From: Muribaculaceae bacterium
Lineage (GTDB): Bacteria > Bacteroidota > Bacteroidia > Bacteroidales > Muribaculaceae
DNA: 14,750 nt
Direction of reading: 5' to 3'
Assembly: GCA_029052265.1 (NCBI GenBank)
Contig: JAIDJJ010000130.1
Location: forward strand, 1-14,750
A program made the position numbers and the translations under genes. The first letter of the stretch is position 1. Every line of letters begins with the position of its first letter. The notes under the pieces were generated by a model, which was not told the origin of the DNA, did no database searches, and worked only from the letters and a program-made list of their open reading frames with translations. Below are positions 12,914 to 14,750 of this stretch, in pieces.

Positions 12914-14407
12914 ATGCGAAATGATGTGCCCGGCACAGAAGCGCCTCTCAAACTGAAGACCGCGCGCACTCTGAAATGGAACACCGTGGACCGTCTTGCG
13001 TCGCAGGTGTTGTATGGAGTGGTGGGGATCGTTCTGGCAAATATCTTGTCGGAGGAAGACTTTGGTCTGATAGGTGCGCTTCTCGTTTTTCAGGCGTTTG
13101 CCATAATATTTGCCGACAGCGGGTTCGGGGCTGCATTGCTGCAAAAGAAAACCCCTTCCGAGAGCGATTATTCCACGGTGTTTTGGTTTAATCTAATTGT
13201 AAGTGTGGCGATTTATTGGATGTTGTGGCTTGGCGCCCCTTTGATTGCCGACATTTTTCAAGGCGACCGGCGTTTGATTCCGTTGTCGAAGGTCATGTTT
13301 CTGACGTTTGTGCTCAATGCCCTTGCCATTGTGCAGACCAACCGTCTGATGAAGCGGATGGACGTGAAAATGATAGCTGTCTCGAATGTCATAGCCCAGG
13401 TCGGCGGCGGTCTGCTTGGTATCGCCTTGGCATTAGGAGGATTCGGTGCATGGGCGCTTGTATGGCAATCAGTAACATTGGCGGGGATTAAGACCGGCAT
13501 CCTGTGGGCTACCGGGCATTGGATACCATCATGCTGGATAAAGAAAGAATCCTTACGGAGTATATGGAGGGTGGGATTGAGTGTATTTTCTTCATCAATG
13601 CTCAATACGCTTTTTCAGACCATATATTCATTCGTGATAGGGGCGTTCTATTCGCTGGTGTCGCTCGGAGTCTACACCCAGGCAGACAAATGGAGCAAGA
13701 TGGGCAGTGCATCGATTTCACAGGTGCTCACCGCATCGTTTGTGCCTTTGCTGGCAAAATTCCAGGATGATTCTGACGATTTCCGTAGATATGTTAAAAA
13801 GATAAACAGGTTTACGGCATTCATCCTATTCCCGTTTATGGTAGGGCTGGCAGCTGTCGGAGAACCATTGTTCCACACTTTGTTCGGCACGAAATGGGAC
13901 GCGGCGATAATCCTGTTTCAAATACTCGTTATACGGGGTATATTTGTGGTTCTGGTTTCCCTGTACGGTAATTATATGTTGGCTAAGGGATATGGCAAAC
14001 GTCTTTTCATAATAGAAATAGTAAAAGATGTAGCTATAGCGGTAGCGATAATATTCACTTTATATTACAGAAGCGTGGAGATCCTTGTCTGGGGACAATT
14101 GTTTGCTTCTCTTGTCACATATGTTATTATTGTGACGATGGTAGGAAAAAACATAGGTTATGGTGTGTGGAAAATGGTGAGGGATCTTCTTCCGTTTGCA
14201 ATCTCATCATTGGTGATGTTGGCAGCATGCGTAGGGGTAGAATTTATACCGATGGCAGATCCATGTCGGCTTCTGCTGGAAATTGTGACCGGAGCTCTCA
14301 TATACGTTGTGATAATAAGCATCGCGGGTTGTCTGGAGTTAAAAGAAGCCACCTCCTACATATTCGGAAGGTTTTATAAAAAACACAGAACCGTCAATGG
14401 TGGGTAA
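12914..14407 (+). CDS. Polysaccharide flippase, Wzx/WzxC-like (MOP superfamily)
   Basis: A 497-residue protein with about 12-14 hydrophobic helices and little soluble sequence, the profile of lipopolysaccharide/O-antigen/capsule flippases. The N-terminal segment TARTLKWNTVDRLASQVLYGVVGIVLANILSEEDFGLIGALLVFQAFAIIFADSGFGAALLQKK is typical of the WzxC-like branch (the SxxDFGxxGxxxVFxxFxxxxxDxGFGxALxQ pattern). It is expected to move undecaprenyl-linked saccharides across the inner membrane for later polymerisation or ligation. No glycosyltransferase or polymerase gene is beside it, so it is an isolated flippase and its substrate is unknown. Two adjacent start codons exist, GTG at 12911 and ATG at 12914; I take the ATG. 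It lies about 12 nt after the GIN-domain gene. The last residues (KKHRTVNGG) are a basic cytosolic tail. Confidence 0.92.
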   Translation: MRNDVPGTEAPLKLKTARTLKWNTVDRLASQVLYGVVGIVLANILSEEDFGLIGALLVFQAFAIIFADSGFGAALLQKKTPSESDYSTVFWFNLIVSVAIYWMLWLGAPLIADIFQGDRRLIPLSKVMFLTFVLNALAIVQTNRLMKRMDVKMIAVSNVIAQVGGGLLGIALALGGFGAWALVWQSVTLAGIKTGILWATGHWIPSCWIKKESLRSIWRVGLSVFSSSMLNTLFQTIYSFVIGAFYSLVSLGVYTQADKWSKMGSASISQVLTASFVPLLAKFQDDSDDFRRYVKKINRFTAFILFPFMVGLAAVGEPLFHTLFGTKWDAAIILFQILVIRGIFVVLVSLYGNYMLAKGYGKRLFIIEIVKDVAIAVAIIFTLYYRSVEILVWGQLFASLVTYVIIVTMVGKNIGYGVWKMVRDLLPFAISSLVMLAACVGVEFIPMADPCRLLLEIVTGALIYVVIISIAGCLELKEATSYIFGRFYKKHRTVNGG

Positions 14408-14528
14408 ATCGCCGATTGCAGCGTAAAAAAGAGAGAAAATTGCAGTAAAAATACATAAGAGTAATTGATTGAAAATAAATTAATTATAAAATAAATTAAA
14501 ATATTTCATAAAAAAGTGGTCTAAAAAT

Positions 14529-14559
14529 TTGGAGAAACCGCAAAAAGTATCTAACTTTG
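14529..14559 (+). promoter_or_regulatory. Promoter of tRNA-Phe
   Basis: TTG at 14529-14531 (within TTTG), exactly 20 nt, then TAACTTTG at 14552-14559, a full match to TAnnTTTG. It lies at the end of a highly AT-rich spacer (about 14430-14520). The predicted start is near 14566, giving a leader of about 113 nt before the tRNA, longer than needed for a tRNA alone. Confidence 0.75.
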
Positions 14560-14678
14560 CACTCGCAAACGGCACTGATGAAGACACAAGAGAGTGACAC
14601 TGATCAGAATATGAAGAAGATTATTTGACAAGATATAATAACGTTAAGGCATTCAAATAAAACGCTTCAGAGCCAAAA

Positions 14679-14750
14679 GGTGCCATAGCTCAGTTGGTAG
14701 AGCAAAGGACTGAAAATCCTTGTGTCCCCGGTTCGATTCCTGGTGGCACC
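14679..14750 (+). tRNA. tRNA-Phe (anticodon GAA), cut at the window edge
   Basis: The acceptor strands GGTGCCA (14679-14685) and TGGCACC (14744-14750) pair perfectly. The D-arm is GCTCAGTTGGTAGAGC, the anticodon stem AAGGA/TCCTT encloses CTGAAAA (anticodon GAA), and the T-arm is CCCGG-TTCGATT-CCTGG (one mismatch or wobble). Position 72 is the last base of the window, so only the discriminator base (and CCA if encoded) lies outside. Confidence 0.94.

Noticed and set aside
12431..13144. 237-codon minus-strand ORF opposite the GIN-domain and flippase genes
   Set aside because: A shadow of two well-supported genes; its sequence shows no coding character.

Overview
The window looks like an ordinary chromosomal stretch from a member of the phylum Bacteroidota, order Bacteroidales. 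A gut Muribaculaceae-type genome is my guess and is inference only. The grounds are the Bacteroidota promoter signature (TTG, 20 nt, TAnnTTTG) ahead of several genes, weak or absent Shine-Dalgarno sequences, a DUF6377-type membrane-anchored TPR regulator, a GIN-domain (DUF2807) secreted protein, and Bacteroidales-style coiled-coil membrane proteins. I see no insertion sequence, integrase, CRISPR array or phage gene.

Left part (1-5125), mostly minus strand. The window opens inside a membrane-anchored coiled-coil protein. It is followed by a stand-alone PAS-domain protein, a 70-residue repeat-rich lipoprotein, tRNA-Leu(CAA), a 473-residue protein with a signal peptide, one membrane segment and a coiled coil, and the sigma-54 gene rpoN. 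A 341-nt divergent spacer separates rpoN from the next gene.

Middle part (5126-9720). A plus-strand TPR membrane protein of YfgM-like layout converges on a minus-strand CLC-family chloride transporter or channel, with a bidirectional terminator between them. Upstream of the CLC gene is a 619-nt AT-rich gap. It contains a near-consensus promoter, a 5'-terminal nested hairpin, two more hairpins and a terminator-like hairpin, but no convincing protein gene. This is the best candidate in the window for an undescribed element: a small RNA of about 260 nt, or a regulatory leader for the CLC gene. Beyond it lies the DUF6377-type regulator.

Right part (9721-14750), plus strand. An M16 zinc metallopeptidase and dusB (tRNA-dihydrouridine synthase) are 20 nt apart and probably co-transcribed. 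A GIN-domain secreted protein and a polysaccharide flippase (Wzx/WzxC-like) form another tight pair. An AT-rich spacer with a near-perfect promoter then leads to tRNA-Phe(GAA), whose discriminator base falls just past the window edge.

The genes do not form one recognisable pathway. They are housekeeping functions (sigma-54, DusB, tRNAs) mixed with cell-envelope functions (flippase, lipoprotein, GIN protein, CLC, coiled-coil membrane proteins). All names rest on motif recognition by eye; no database search was possible.
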